64,000 bases of DNA, from assembly GCA_036365145.1 (NCBI GenBank), contig JAEOAD010000026.1, positions 3,240,001 to 3,304,000 on the forward strand, read 5' to 3'. The notes beneath the pieces were generated by a model. The model saw nothing but the letters and a program-made list of their open reading frames with translations, ran no database searches and was not told where the DNA came from. The translations under genes and the position numbers were made by a program. Shown here in pieces: positions 23,746-42,801 of the stretch. The first letter of the stretch is position 1. The number at the start of each line of letters is the position of its first letter. The stretch is from Orientallactaga sibirica (lineage: Eukaryota; Chordata; Mammalia; Rodentia; Dipodidae).

Positions 23746-24047
23746 AAAGCATCTGGAGTTCAATTTCAGTGGCTGAGGCCCTGGCGTGCCAATTTTTTCT
23801 CCTTTCTCCCCCTGCCCTCTCAAATAAGTATATAAGTAAAATTTAAAAATACAGATAGAGACTGAAAGCAGTGATCCGGTCAAGGTCACACAGCTTGAGG
23901 GACGATGCGGGACTCCTGTCACACTGCTCACGTTGGTCTCTTTGGTAGCTCACCTTTCACAGCCCCCGGGGAAGGCCAGCACTCCCTCCCAGCTAAGCCA
24001 GAGCTGCTGACATGCCCACTGGGGCTGGGCCAGGGCTGGCTTTTGTT

Positions 24048-24066
24048 TCAGCAGCTAGCTTGCTGA
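24048..24066 (+). promoter_or_regulatory. Inverted pair of Maf half-sites upstream of CRYBA4
   Basis: TCAGCA, 7 bp, TGCTGA: two MARE half-sites facing each other, centred about 83 bp before the predicted start. A third half-site, TGCTGAC, is at 24005-24011. Maf control of lens crystallins is established; occupancy of these sites is inferred. Confidence 0.5.
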
Positions 24067-24108
24067 ATTGGAGCTTTATCTCCAGGGGCCCCCTCTCCCC
24101 TTTCTGCC

Positions 24109-24115
24109 TATAAGA
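24109..24115 (+). promoter_or_regulatory. CRYBA4: CRYBA4 TATA box
   Basis: TATAAGA, 57 bp before the exon 1 donor, in otherwise non-repetitive sequence (23940-24170). Confidence 0.75.
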
Positions 24116-24138
24116 GCCTGACCTTAGCCAGTTCTGGT

Positions 24139-24165
24139 TCTGACATGGACTCTGGGCTCATCTTG
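24139..24165 (+). other. CRYBA4: CRYBA4 exon 1 (5' leader)
   Basis: Lies about 30 bp after the TATAAGA box and ends ATCTTG|GTAAGT, a near-ideal donor. The cap site is inferred (24138-24142). The exon contains an ATG at 24145 that is in frame with the CRYBA4 start in exon 2. Confidence 0.7.
24145..24147 (+). promoter_or_regulatory. In-frame upstream ATG in CRYBA4 leader
   Basis: GACATGG has G at -3 and G at +4. Spliced to exon 2 it reads MDSGLILDATS and then enters the normal start Met, with no stop. The leader before it would be only ~5 nt if the TATA spacing is typical, which normally makes an ATG inefficient. The exon 2 ATG therefore remains the main start call. Confidence 0.55.
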
Positions 24166-24683
24166 GTAAGTCTGGGTTGGAGATAGGGTGAGGGGCTGAG
24201 CTCTAGGGGAGCACAGAGTCCTGGAAATGTCCCTCTTGCCCTGATGACTACGCTCATCTTCTGAGAACCCCAAATGCCCAGGCAGCTGCCCGTGACCTTC
24301 GTCCCAACACCAAGCCTTCTTGTCATCTCGTGATGTGCATAGCCATCACGAGACGGCCTGTGCTGTGTTTGGGACTCCCTCAGTGGACCGCTTTGGTCCT
24401 GGAGGGGGCCGCGTATCCATTACTCCACAGCCATGGTAGATTCCCCCTCTGTGAGCCGGGGCTGGAGGCCATGGAACCCCACATAAGTTGATTCTGAGAT
24501 GGCCATGGGGCCAAGGGTGGTGTTGGTCTCAGATGGAAGGGATGGGAAAGGGACCCCTGCCCGTGGCCCAGGTGCAGCTGGGTCCCCTCTGGATGCTGAC
24601 CCCGCCCAAGTCAGCCTTTAGGATGGAGCGGAGAGTCAGGCAGAGGATGACCACGTGTTTCTCCCGTGCAGGACGCCACCAGC

Positions 24684-31979
<7,296 letters not shown>

Positions 31980-32061
31980 GCTGCTCAGAGACCCGGACTC
32001 CCGGCTTCTGGGCCTCAGTATCCCCTAGGAGCCAACCTGTCCAGTCAGCACGGGAAACTGA

Positions 32062-32067
32062 AATAAA
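32062..32067 (+). other. CRYBA4: CRYBA4 polyadenylation signal
   Basis: AATAAA 83 nt after the stop; cleavage is expected near 32080-32090. It gives a short 3' UTR of about 105 nt. Confidence 0.8.
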
Positions 32068-32192
32068 GAAATTCAAAACGCCAAAGAGAGCCCAGCACCA
32101 ACGTGTGCATTGTGATGTTACCGATCATCCCCAGGAACCTATCTACAGCTTTATTAAACTTCTGTTCCTTGTTTTAGCTCAGATCTTTGCTT

Positions 32193-32669
32193 TTAAAATA
32201 TTTTATTTATTTATTTATTTATTTATTTAGTTAGTTAGTTAGTTAGTTAGTTGCAAGCAGAGAGAGAAAGAGAGAGAGAGAGAAAGTGGGCCCACCAGGG
32301 CCTCCAGCCACTGCAAACAAACTTCAGATGCATGCGCCACCATGTGCATCTGGCTTACGTGAGTCCTGGGGAATTGAACCAGGGTCCTTCGGCTTCACAG
32401 ACAAACACCTTAACCGCTAAGCCATTTCCCCAACCCCAGACCTATTTCTTTATTGAATTTTAAAACATCAAGCCTGGTGGAGTGGTGTACACCTGCTATG
32501 ACAAGGCCAGCACAGGAGGATCCCTATGAAGTTGAGGCCAGCCTAGGCCACAAAGAGAGCACTTGTCTCAAAAAAATAAAAAGATAAATAAATAAAAAAC
32601 AGAATCAATTTTAGCCAGAGTGCACAGTCTGTAAGAGTGTATTTTTAAAAAATATTTTATTATTTATTT

Positions 32670-32720
<51 letters not shown>

Positions 32721-33440
32721 GCAGATAGAGAGAAAGAGAGAATGGGCAAGCCAGGGTCTCCAGCCACTGCAAAAGAACTCCAGATGCACGTGCCCCCTTG
32801 TGCATCTGGCTTATGTGGGTCTTGGGAAATCGAACCAGGGTCTTTAGGCTTTGCAGGTAAACACTCGAACCGCTAAGCCATTTCCTCAGCCCTGTAAGAG
32901 TATATTTTGAAAGCAGTTGAAACTTATTTTAGTATGGGTCTTTGATGGGCTTGGAGGGGAGCTCAAAAATGTCTTGAGCCAGGGGTTTGCTTCATAGCCC
33001 AGGCTGGCCTACACCCCACTCCATAAACCAGGTTTGCCTCAATCTCATAGCAGTGCTCCTGCCTCTGCCTCCTCAGTGCTGGAATGGCAGGCCTGGGCCA
33101 TCACGCTGTTTCTGCTCATGTATTTTTTTAATAGATTTATTTTATTTTATTTATTTGAGAGAGAGAGGAAGAGGAAGAGAGGAAGGGAGAAAGGGAGAGA
33201 TGGAGGGAAAGACAGAGAGAGAGAGAGAGGAGAGCAAGAAAGTGAGCACGCAAGGGCCTTCAGCCACTGCAGACGAACTCCAGACCCATGTACCACGTGT
33301 GCATCTGGCTTACATGGGTCCTGGGAAATGAACCTGGGTCTTTTGGCTTTTTGCAGGCAAATGCCTTAACCTTGAAGCCATCTCTGCAGCCCTTAAATTT
33401 TTTTAATTGTCACTTATTTGGTTGCACAGATGTTTATGTG

Positions 33441-33484
<44 letters not shown>

Positions 33485-34128
33485 GGGGAGAGGGCATCTT
33501 GCTGCAAATGAATACCAGATGCTTGCACTATTTTTTGCATCCTGCTAATGTGGCTGGCTTGGAAATTGAACCCTGGTCAGCAGGCTTTGCAAGCAAGTGC
33601 CTTTAACTGCTGAATATTTTCACAGTCCCCTTCAGTCCATTTTTGTCAATGACACATGGGGAAGGCTATTCCGATCGCCTATAATATTTGGATTTTTTTT
33701 TCAGTACAGGGGATTTAACTCAGTCCCTCACGCATGGTAGGCAGGTGCTCGGCCACGGAGCTAACAACTACCTCTGTTGTTACTTTTATAATTTGATTTT
33801 TTTTTCTTCAGAAATTTTGAAAATCTGTGTGTGGTGGTACATGTCTGTCATCCCAGCACTCAAGAATCTGAGGCAGAAAGATTGCTGTAAATTTAAGGCT
33901 AAAAAATAAAATAATAAGAATAAGAATTTTGAGGCTGGAGAGGTGGCTCAGCAGGGAAGGTGCATGCTTACAAAGCCCAAGGATACAGGTTTGATTCCCC
34001 AGTACCCATGTAAGACACATGCAAGGTATGCCGGTGCCTGGAGTTCGTTTGCAGTGGCTGGAGGCCCTGGCATGCCCATTCTCTCTCTAGCTGCCTCTCT
34101 CGCAAATAAATAAGTGAAATAAAAAAAA
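32193..34128. mobile_element. SINE cluster downstream of CRYBA4
   Basis: 32193-32438 DIP-like (minus); 32470-32598 old B1 (+); 32645-32893 DIP-like (minus) with GA run; 32975-33108 old B1 (minus); 33122-33395 DIP-like (minus); 33405-33630 diverged DIP-like (minus) holding a GT run at 33443-33481; 33700-33774 ID-like (minus); 33824-33922 B1 (+); 33933-34128 DIP-like (+). Confidence 0.75.
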
Positions 34129-34129
34129 A

Positions 34130-35060
34130 AGAGTAAGAATTTTGAAGCTCTGTTATTAAAGGCACATATCCTGAGGTCTGCTAGGTCTTCTGGAGAACTC
34201 CTTCCTAATTGTGGCTTCCAAAGCCAGCCAGAGACAACAGTTTCTCTCCCAGAAAAACTTCCAATCTTCCCACCCTTCCTTCCAGTCCTCTCTCCCATGT
34301 CCTGTCCTTGAGTTAATCTTGTGTAACATCTTTTCTAAAGAAAGCCTTCGAGACCAAGAAATAACTTCCATTTCGTAACCAGAGTGAAGGGACAACGTTT
34401 CCGCCTGTTTTCATCAGTGTCTGTCTGTCTGTCTCTGTCCTCTCCCTTTTCCCCTTACTTGCTTCCTGCTCTTTGCAGATCTCTCACCAATCCTCTGGAT
34501 GTCCCTGGCTGCCTGGGTCCATCTTCTCCTGCCCACAGTCAGATAGAGACAGGAAGAGGGGGGGATGAGCAGAGCCTGCTGGGAAAGATAACCACTAGCT
34601 CAGGAAGCAGAGGGGGTGCTCAGAAACATTTGTACCTATCTCCTTTTCAGTCCCCACTGTCATGGTCCCTAGCACTCAGCATGTCACTGACCTAGGTTCT
34701 ACTGGGACCCAGCACTGGGAAACACAATGGCCAATAGACACAGCAAAGTCCCCTTGCTGGCTCCATTTGATGGGACTGTAGTGTTGGGAGCGCAGGAGGC
34801 TGGGATAGACCATAAATGGGCTGTGGTAAGTGCAGACCCTTATTATTGCTCACCCCTAACGACTTTCCTGGGAGCTGGCTGCCAGATACCCAGCCACCCG
34901 GGGACACTTCTGACATGAATGCTCAGCCGTCTCCACTCCACGGAGTCTGGCCCAAATGGAAGCTGCTTTTCCAAGTCAATATTCACAATAATCCATCCCT
35001 CATCTTTCTCTCACACTCCAGTCAGGTCCATGGATGGGTCAATCATACTGGGTCTGCTTT
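34130..35060. other. Unique intergenic sequence
   Basis: No repeat family, RNA gene or convincing exon recognised. Confidence 0.6.
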
Positions 35061-35062
35061 TT

Positions 35063-35822
35063 TCTTTTTTTTCAATATAGGGTCTCATTCTAGTCCAGGC
35101 TGACCTGGAATTCACTCTGTAGTCTCAGGGTGGCCTCGAACTCACGGTGATCCTCCTACCTCTGCTCCCGAGTGCTGGGATAAAAGGCGTGCGTGCACCA
35201 CGCCCGGCTGAGTCTGCTTTAAGTCATATCAGTGCTGGGGTGAAACTCATCCTAGCATGCTGGAAGCCCAGTAGCCCCAAATACAAAAAAAAATATCAGA
35301 ACCCAGCAGTTAACACCACCTACGTGGTAATCTCCCCGGTTCCAGCACTGGTTTTTTGTCCTTTTTCATGGTCTCTCAACTTCTGTCTTTGCCCATACAT
35401 GCTTTGTTCTCCACTCGGCAGCTAGAGCTCCTGGGAAAAATGTAAGGCAGGGTTTGGGATGGGGTTATTCAAAGGTGGAGCACTTGCCTAGCAAGCGCAG
35501 GGCTCTATGTTTGATCCTCAGCCCTGAAAAATGAAAACAAAAGGTTGTCTGTCCAAATACAGTTTTATTCTGAGGAGCTGGGGGCAGTGGTTGTGATTTC
35601 AACATCTGATTTTTAAAATTTAATTAAAATTTTTTGTTTTTGTTTTTTGAGGTAGTGTTTCACTCTAGTCCAGGCTGACCTGGAATTCACTATGGAGTCT
35701 CAGGGTGGCCTTGAACTCATGGTGATCTTCCTACCTCTGCCTCCCAAGTGCTGGGATTAAAGGTGTGAGCCACCATGCCTGGCTCTTTAAGTTAATTTTT
35801 CACTTATTTATGAGAGAGAAAG

Positions 35823-35917
<95 letters not shown>

Positions 35918-36114
35918 CAGAGAGAGACAGAGAGAGAGAGACAGAGAGAGACAGAGAGAGAATGGGCCTGCCAGGGCCTCTAGCCACTGTAAACAAACTC
36001 CAGATGCATGTGCCACCTTGTGCATCTGGCTTAAGAGGGTACTGGGGAACTGAACCAGAGTTCTTTGGCTTTGCAGGCAAATGCCTTAACTGTTAAGCTA
36101 TCTCTCCAGCCCTA
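35063..36114. mobile_element. SINE cluster with microsatellites
   Basis: 35063-35210 B1 (minus); 35458-35542 ID element (+), with CTTGCCTAGCAAGCGCAGGG core; 35630-35786 B1 (minus); 35795-36114 DIP-like (minus) whose tail has grown into GT (35825-35852), TA (35855-35870) and GA/GACA (35871-35960) runs. Confidence 0.8.
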
Positions 36115-36214
36115 TATCTTTTTTTTTTTTTAACCATGAGGAAAATAGAAACCAAGGGATGCACAAGGACTCATTCAAGACCACACAGCAAGCTCAAGGC
36201 CAAGGCAGGATTAG

Positions 36215-36515
36215 AACCCAGGCTCATTCATTCATTACACTCATTCATTCCTACACACATGCATCCACTCACTCTTCCATCCATCCATCCACCATCCACC
36301 CATCCATCCACCCACTTGTCCATCCACCCACTCACCCATCTATCTATCCATCCCACTCATCCATCCATCCATCTACTCACTCATGCATCCACCTATCCAT
36401 CCATTCATCTACCTATATATACTTTCACCCACCCACTTACCCAATTCATTCATGCATCCACCCACCCACCCACCCACCCATCCACCCACCCATCCACCCA
36501 CCCATCTTCCCAGGT
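36215..36515 (+). repeat. CCAT/CCAC tetranucleotide array
   Basis: About 300 bp of ATCC, CACC and ACTC tetramers. It creates long spurious open frames rich in His, Pro, Ser and Thr in two phases; not a gene. Confidence 0.9.
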
Positions 36516-36519
36516 ACCA

Positions 36520-37375
36520 ATAACAAACGTGCTGAGGACAAGCTCAGAGAAACAATCCTGTTTACAACAGTCTCAACAAACCCCACCTTGGAATAACCCT
36601 AATCAAGGAATTATAAGACCTGCTGTGATGAAAACTTTAAAAGACTCAAGAAAGAAATTGCAGAAGACACTAGGATATGGAAAGACATCCCATGCTCATG
36701 GATTGGAAAACTCAATATTGTGAAAATGACTATCTTACCAACAGAAATCTATAGACAAGCAATGCCCATCAAAACTTCAACACCATTCTTCATGGAAATA
36801 GAAAAAAAATCATCTTAATTTTAAGGTATATTAAAGAGGCACAGCCAGGTGTGGTGGCGCACACCTTTAATCCCAGCACTTGGGAGGCAGTGGTAGGAGC
36901 ATCACTGTGAGTTTGAGGCCAGCCTGAGACTACATAGTGAATTCTGGGTCAGTCTGGGCTAGAGTGAGACCCTACCTTGAAAAAAATATATTTATGTATA
37001 TACATGGAAAGAGATAATATATACACATACATTAAAGAGGCACAGCAAGAAGAATAATGTAACACTGGCGCGCGCGCACACACACACACACACGTAGATC
37101 ATTGGAACAGAACAGAAGATTCAGATAAAAACCGAGGCAGCTATAGCAATGTGAGTTTTGACAAAAAAATGCCAAAAATACTCATTGGAGAAAAGCCAAG
37201 CCTCTTTAGCAGATAGTGCTGGGGAAAACTATGTAGAAGGATGAAACTAGATCTTCTCTCTCCCCATGCACAAGAATCAAATCCAAACGGATCAAAAACC
37301 TCAATATCAGACCTGAAACTCTGAAACCGAGAGAGGAAAAAGGCATAGGTGAGGACTTTCTGGATAGGCCACCCT
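36520..37375 (+). mobile_element. LINE-1 ORF2 remnant split by a B1
   Basis: 36530-36829 and 37095-37375 match, from memory, the late reverse-transcriptase and post-RT part of rodent L1 ORF2 (GGAAAGACATCCCATGCTCA; CAATATTGTGAAAATGACTA; later AATCAAATCCAAACGGATCA). Frames are broken. A B1 (+) at 36845-37030 interrupts it, flanked by a 15-bp duplication ATTAAAGAGGCACAG (36830-36844, 37031-37045). 37070-37094 is a GC/CA run. Confidence 0.8.
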
Positions 37376-37614
37376 CCAAAGCCCAGGGAACGTTACGTTG
37401 GGGAAGAGGTGGCAGAAAGAACGGACGAGCCAGTGGATGTGGAGGACTGCTTTAGAACAACGTGTTCTGGACGTGAAGTGGCCTTGCATTCAGGACCCCA
37501 CAGTCGCTGCTGTTACCTGCCTTAGGTCCCTGGAGTAAAAACAAGCAAGATATTTGAAAGGAAGGGAGGGAGGGATAGAAGGAGAGAGGGAGTAAGGGAG
37601 GTCACGAGGATTTT
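37376..37614. other. Unassigned sequence 3' of the L1 remnant
   Basis: Possibly continued degraded L1 to about 37500; 37560-37605 is purine-rich. No gene seen. Confidence 0.4.
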
Positions 37615-38818
37615 TAAAGGTTTATTTATTTGCAAGGAGAGAGAGAGAGAGAATAGGTGCACCAGGACCTCCAGCCACTGCAAACGAACTCCAGATGCAC
37701 GTGTCATTTTGTGCATCTGAGGAATTGCACCTCGGTCATCAGGTTTTACAGGAAAGCACCTTAATCGCTGAGTCATCTCTCCTACCTGGTCACTAGAATT
37801 TCATGGAGGCGCTGTTAAGAGATAGCCCCAGTCAGAGCCAGTACTGAGGTAACCGTAAAACATGGATGACCAGGGCTGGAGAGATGGCTTAGCGGTTCAG
37901 GTGCTTGTCTGTGAAGCTGAAGGATCCAGGATCGATTCCCCAGTACCCTTGTAAGGCCAGATGCGAAGTCTAAGGCACCACGTTCAACTCACCAGGTCCC
38001 ACGTAAGCCAGACACACAAGGTGACACAAGCATGCATGGGTGCTCATGCACACAAGGTGGCACACATGTCTGGAGTTCGACTGCAGTGGCTGGAGGCCCT
38101 GGAGCACCATCTCTCTCTCATAAAAAAATTACAAAAAAAAAAAAAGTTGTCAAGGGCTGGAGAGATGACTCAGCAGTTAAGGCACTCATCAAGGGCCCAG
38201 GCTTGATTCCCCAGTACCCTTATAAAGCCAGATTCACATGGTGGCACACGCATCTGCAGTTATCTGCAGTGGTTAGAGACCTTGGTGGGGCCATTCGCTC
38301 TCTAACAAATAAAAAAATAAAATAAGGGCTAGAGAGATGATTTAGCAGTTAAGGCGTTTGCCTGCAAAGCCAAAGGACCCAGGTTCATTTCCCAGGACCC
38401 ACGTAAGCACAAGGGGGCACACATCTGGAGTTCATTTGCAGTGGCTGGAGGCCCTGGCACACCCATCCTCTCTCTCTCTCTCTGTACCTGCCTATTTCTG
38501 TATCTTCCTCTTTCTCAAAATAAAATACTTTTTAAAAAATTGGAGCCCAGATGCAAGGCAATGCTGGAGTCATAAGCACTAAAGAGACAATTTGTGGGCT
38601 GGGAAAATAGCTTAGCAGTTAAAGAGTTTGCCTATGAAACCCAAGGACCCCAGTTCAACTCCCCAGGACCCATGTAAGCCAGATGCACAAGGGGGGGCAC
38701 ATGTGTCTGGAGTTCATTTGTAGTGACTAGAGGCCCTGGCACACCCATTCTCTCTTTATCTCTACCTGCCTCTTTCTCTCTCTCTCTCAAATAAATGAAT
38801 ACAATATTAAAATTTGTC
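37615..38818. mobile_element. DIP-like SINE array
   Basis: 37615-37786 (minus), then four in plus orientation almost end to end: 37873-38135 (with an internal repeat of the post-B-box segment), 38152-38325, 38327-38540 and 38598-38818. Confidence 0.8.
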
Positions 38819-39236
38819 AGGGGAGATCTTGGGAGGGAAGGAACAAGCATGAAATTATTTTTCGTATCTTGCCAGGACACCAATTTGTTTTCTAGGTTAT
38901 AAAAGAAGAGTGCTTAAATTATTGACGCTATTTGGTGTGAACTGGTGGGAGTTTTCATCACACTGAACATTGCTAAGAAGATTAACCACAGGGTTCATTC
39001 AGGACCAAGGGTCCCAAGCAGAATTCCTGGACCAGAGAAGACAAGGGACTGACCTGGGACCACTAAGAGCTGTATCTACACTGTGCACAGCAGCGACCTT
39101 ACCAGCCACTCACAGCAGCCCTTAGGAAGGTGTATCAGACAGAGTGGTCTCCGGAGCCTTTCCTCTTAATGGGACAGGCACTGACAAAGTCCTGAAAAGG
39201 TGGGAAAGGAAGTACTGTAAAAATCCGGCTGGTAGG
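38819..39236. other. Unique intergenic sequence
   Basis: No repeat or gene recognised. Confidence 0.6.
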
Positions 39237-39780
39237 TCCAGGCGTGGTGGCACACACCTTTAATCCCAGCACTGGGGAGGAGACAGAGGTAGGAGGATCA
39301 CCATGAGTTCGAGGCCACCCTGAGACTACATAGTGAATTCCAGGTCAGCCTGCCTAAACCTCCCCCCCCCAAAAAAACCCCAGGCTGGCTTCATAATAGG
39401 AGGAAAAAATGATGACATCAAAATAAAAGAGAGACTAATTGAGAGGGGGAGGGGATATGATGGAGGGTGGATTTATGAGAGGGCAAGTGAGAGAGGGGAG
39501 GGAATTATCAGGGTTTATTGTATATAGTTATGGAAGCTGTCAATAAAAAAGTTTAAAAGGGGGTTGGAGAGATGGCTTAGCGGTTAAAGCTCACACCTGT
39601 GAAGCCAAAGGACCCAGGTTCGATTCCCCAGGACCCATGCAAGCCAGATGCACATGGTGGCGCATACATCTGGAGTTCGTTTGCAGTGGCTGGAGGCCCT
39701 GGGGGCCCATTTTCTTCTCTCTCTCTCTCTCTCTAGTAAATAAATAAGTAAAAATAAATGTTTAAAAAAGTTCCTTAAAA
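39237..39780 (+). mobile_element. B1, short LINE 3' end, DIP-like SINE
   Basis: 39237-39385 B1 (+); 39388-39557 the last 170 bp of the LINE family at 28470-29486 (AATAGGAGGAAAAAATGATG to GTCAATAAAAAAG); 39562-39780 DIP-like (+). Confidence 0.75.
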
Positions 39781-39899
39781 ATTAAAAAAAAACAAAAAAA
39801 CGAAATCGGCTGGCCATGTGAATGAACATCTCGGATCCCTGTCTGCTCCTCTGCTGTCCTTTCCTGGCCACCTGCTTCCCCACCCAGCTGATGCCAAGG

Positions 39900-40350
39900 G
39901 GCAAAGGCATGGTTTTAGAGGTCTCACACGGCAGCTAGGAGAGGACGGGAAGAAGGTAGGAGGAAACCGGGAGGTTGAAGACGTAGCCTTCCTCGCCCCA
40001 CTGTACGCACACACGAGTGGGTGAGGCACCAGGTCAGCTCTAGTCCCAGCGTGTCTCCGCCAGGGCTCCCCCCAGCCCCGCCCCTCTACCCTCCCCTCCT
40101 CCCGCTCCCCCCCTCCTTCCCTGGGACTCTGTTTACTGCGGCTGTAATTCCCGGATTGATAAAGGGGAAATAGCTTTAGGGAGGAGGTTTCCCGTTCCTG
40201 TCGCCAGCCAGACTCAGCTGCCGACATCATTATCAGGGAAGCAGGCCAGCATGCTGTCTTATCTCCCCGGATCCGGTTAGAAGCGCCCTGGAAGGACCAG
40301 ATGGCTCAGGCTGGGCCCAGGCACTTGGGGGAGGGGAGTCCCTTGAGTCT
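39900..40350. promoter_or_regulatory. Non-repetitive candidate enhancer island
   Basis: SINE-free. Contains TGTTTAC (40130-40136, forkhead type), TAATT (40145-40149, homeodomain type), GATAA at 40158-40162 (+), and at 40230-40234 and 40259-40263 (minus), plus ACTCAGCTG near 40212. No exon or ORF support. Function is inferred from motif density only. Confidence 0.3.
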
Positions 40351-40374
40351 ACCCAAAGTCCACCCGAAAATCAG

Positions 40375-40945
40375 CATGGGCGCTCCAGGGCCTCTTGCCA
40401 CTCACACGGCTTTGTGCATGTGACTGTAGTGAGAACTGGGGAATCGAACCCAGGCCGTCAGGCTTTGTAAGCAAGCTGAGCCATCTTCTCAGCCCCGAGC
40501 CTGGAGACATTTGAAGACAAACTGGGTTCTGTTGTCGACATTGGAAAAACCCTGATTTCCACTCCCCCAGCTCCAAAGAAAAGGGAAGGTTGACCTCCCC
40601 ACGCAAATAGGGACCCTAAGCCTGGTGTGATGGTGCACGCTTTTAATCCCAGCACTTGGGGAGCAGAGGTAGGAGAATTGCTGTGAGTTCAAGGCTACTC
40701 TGAGACTGTACAGTGAATTCTAGGTCAACCTGGGCGAGAGTGAGACACTATTTCAAAAAAACAAAAACAAAACAAATGGAAGCCTGGCATGGTGGAGCAC
40801 GCCTTTAATCCCAGCACTAGGAGGCAGAGGTAGGAGGATCGCCATGAGTTCGAGGCCACCCTGAGACTACATAGTGAATTCCAGGTCAGCCTGGGCTAGA
40901 GCAAGACCCTACCTGGGAAAACCAAAACAAAACAAAAACAAATGG
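40375..40945. mobile_element. SINE cluster
   Basis: 40375-40497 DIP-like fragment (minus); 40620-40775 and 40780-40945 B1 (+). Confidence 0.8.
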
Positions 40946-41114
40946 GGGCCCTGATGGCTTCTGTCATGAGAAGGTGCCCCCTTCTTTTCTTCCCTGAAGC
41001 TTAGACAGTCCAAGTCCTCCAGTGTCTTAACAGTTCGAGCCTGAGAAGACCACCCTCCTTCTCTGCACACACTCTGCCTCATACATCCTGAATCTGCAGC
41101 GAGACTGCCTTTTA

Positions 41115-42388
41115 CTCACGGGGTAGGGGCAGGGGAGAGAAAGGGTATGCCAGGGTCTCCTGCCACTGCAAATGGACTCCAGCTGCATGCACCACTTAAA
41201 ACATCTGGCTTTAAGTGGGTACTGGAGAACTGAACCTGGGTCCTTAGGCTTCGCAGGCACACCACCTTAACCGCTAAGCCATCTCTCCAGCCCCCCTTTT
41301 GCTTTGGGTTTTTGAGAGTCTCTCTCTGTAGCCCAGCTGGCCTGGAGCTCATGGCAATCCTCCTGTCTTGGCCTCCCGAGTGCCGGGATCATCACCAGTA
41401 TGCACCAGGATCACCCCCAGAAGTTCTGGCATTATCTGGTGGGGACTCCTGGACACGCTGGTCCTCTCAGCATGCTGGTCCCTCATGCCCACGGGTTCCA
41501 CTTACAAGGGAACCAGGGATGAGCAGGAACCTGCCCCAGACTGACCCCTGGTGGTGAAATGTCGAAAACACACCCAATTGGGGCTGGGGCGGCACTAAGA
41601 TGTGTCTGTGAAGGGAGGTCAGGGCCTGAGCGCCTTCTCTGTGCAGCGGCTAATGTCCTCCGGTGGATGCTTGTGAAGCAAATCGCATTCCTTCTTCGCT
41701 TTGGTCCCCAGGATCCTGCGAATCATTGAACAGTCTGTTCCTAGCAACTGCTGAGAACTCGAGGGACAGGAATTCAGAAACATGAAATCCTCCATTCTCT
41801 GTTCCTTTCCTGGGGGTCTCATTTTATCTATGTAGCCCAGGCTGGCCTCGAACTCATGATCCTCCTGCCTCAGTTATCTAAAAGCTAGGATTAATTATAG
41901 GCATGTGCCACTGCACTCTGCTTCCTAATATAGATATGAATTTTATTTGAGACAGACAGAAAGGGAGAGAGAGAAAGAGAGAGAATGGGCATACTGGGGC
42001 TTCCAGCCATTGCAAACGAACTTCAGACACATGCGCTACCTTGTGCATCTGGCTTATGTGGGACCTGGAAAATCAAACCTGGGTCCTTAGATTTCACAGG
42101 CATATGCCTTAACTGTTAAGCCATCTCTCCAGCCCATATTTTATTATATCTTAAATATTATTTATTTATTTGCAAACGGAAAGTGTGTGCACATGCCAGG
42201 GTCTCTTGCCACTGCAAATAAACTCCAGACACATGCACTACTTTGTGCATCGGACTTTACATGGGTACTGGGGACTCGAACCCAGGCCGTTAGGCTTTGC
42301 AAGCGTCTTTAACCACTGAGCCATCTCTCCACTCTCTCTCTATATATATTTTTAAAGCTTCTAAAATTATTATTTGTTTATTCATTTG

Positions 42389-42419
<31 letters not shown>

Positions 42420-42700
42420 AAGAATGGGTGCACCAGGGCCTCCAACCACTCCAGATACGTGTGCTACCTTGTGCATCTGGCTTACATGGGTACCTGGAAC
42501 TCGAGCCTCGAACTGGGGTCCTTAGGCTTCACAGGCAAGTGGTTAACCGCTAAGCCATCTCTCCAGCCCTATATACATTTTTTTTTTTTTTTTTTTTTTT
42601 TGAGGTAGGGTTTTACTCTAGCCCAGGCTGACCTGGAGTTCACTATGTAGTCTCAGGGTGGCCTTGTACTCACGGTGATCCTCCTATTTTATATTTTTAT
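41115..42700 (-). mobile_element. SINE cluster, all minus
   Basis: 41115-41293 DIP-like; 41303-41410 and 41815-41925 old B1-like; 41936-42136, 42150-42335 and 42370-42568 DIP-like; 42578-42690 truncated B1. 41411-41814 is unique. Confidence 0.75.
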
Positions 42701-42735
42701 ATTTCCCTTTCTAGTTATGCTGCGAGTAACTGTGT

Positions 42736-42736
<1 letters not shown>

Positions 42737-42800
<64 letters not shown>

Positions 42801-42801
42801 A
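42737..42801 (+). repeat. GT run followed by GA run
   Basis: (GT) about 20 copies then (GA) about 12 copies. Confidence 0.9.

Larger units (their letters stand above)
19750..24000. mobile_element. Intergenic region between the two crystallin promoters
   Basis: 19750-20525 unique. 20530-20684 B1 (minus); 20698-20911 DIP-like (minus); 21041-21094 CCTT run; 21107-21257 B1 (minus); 21265-21402 old B1 (minus); 21482-21513 AC run; 21640-21843 DIP-like (minus); 22096-22224, 22433-22591, 22606-22757, 22770-22890 and 22910-23076 B1 (five, all minus); the last lies between 14-bp repeats TAAAGCTTGTAATT (22896-22909, 23077-23090). 23611-23851 DIP-like (+), long subfamily. Confidence 0.8.

Noticed and set aside
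36215..36515. Regularly repeated units that might suggest a CRISPR array
   Set aside because: Simple tetranucleotide repeat without distinct spacers, in a mammalian genome.
36136..36723. 195-codon open frame rich in His/Pro/Ser/Thr
   Set aside because: Produced by the CCAT/CCAC tetranucleotide array plus L1 sequence; the array is also open in a second phase.
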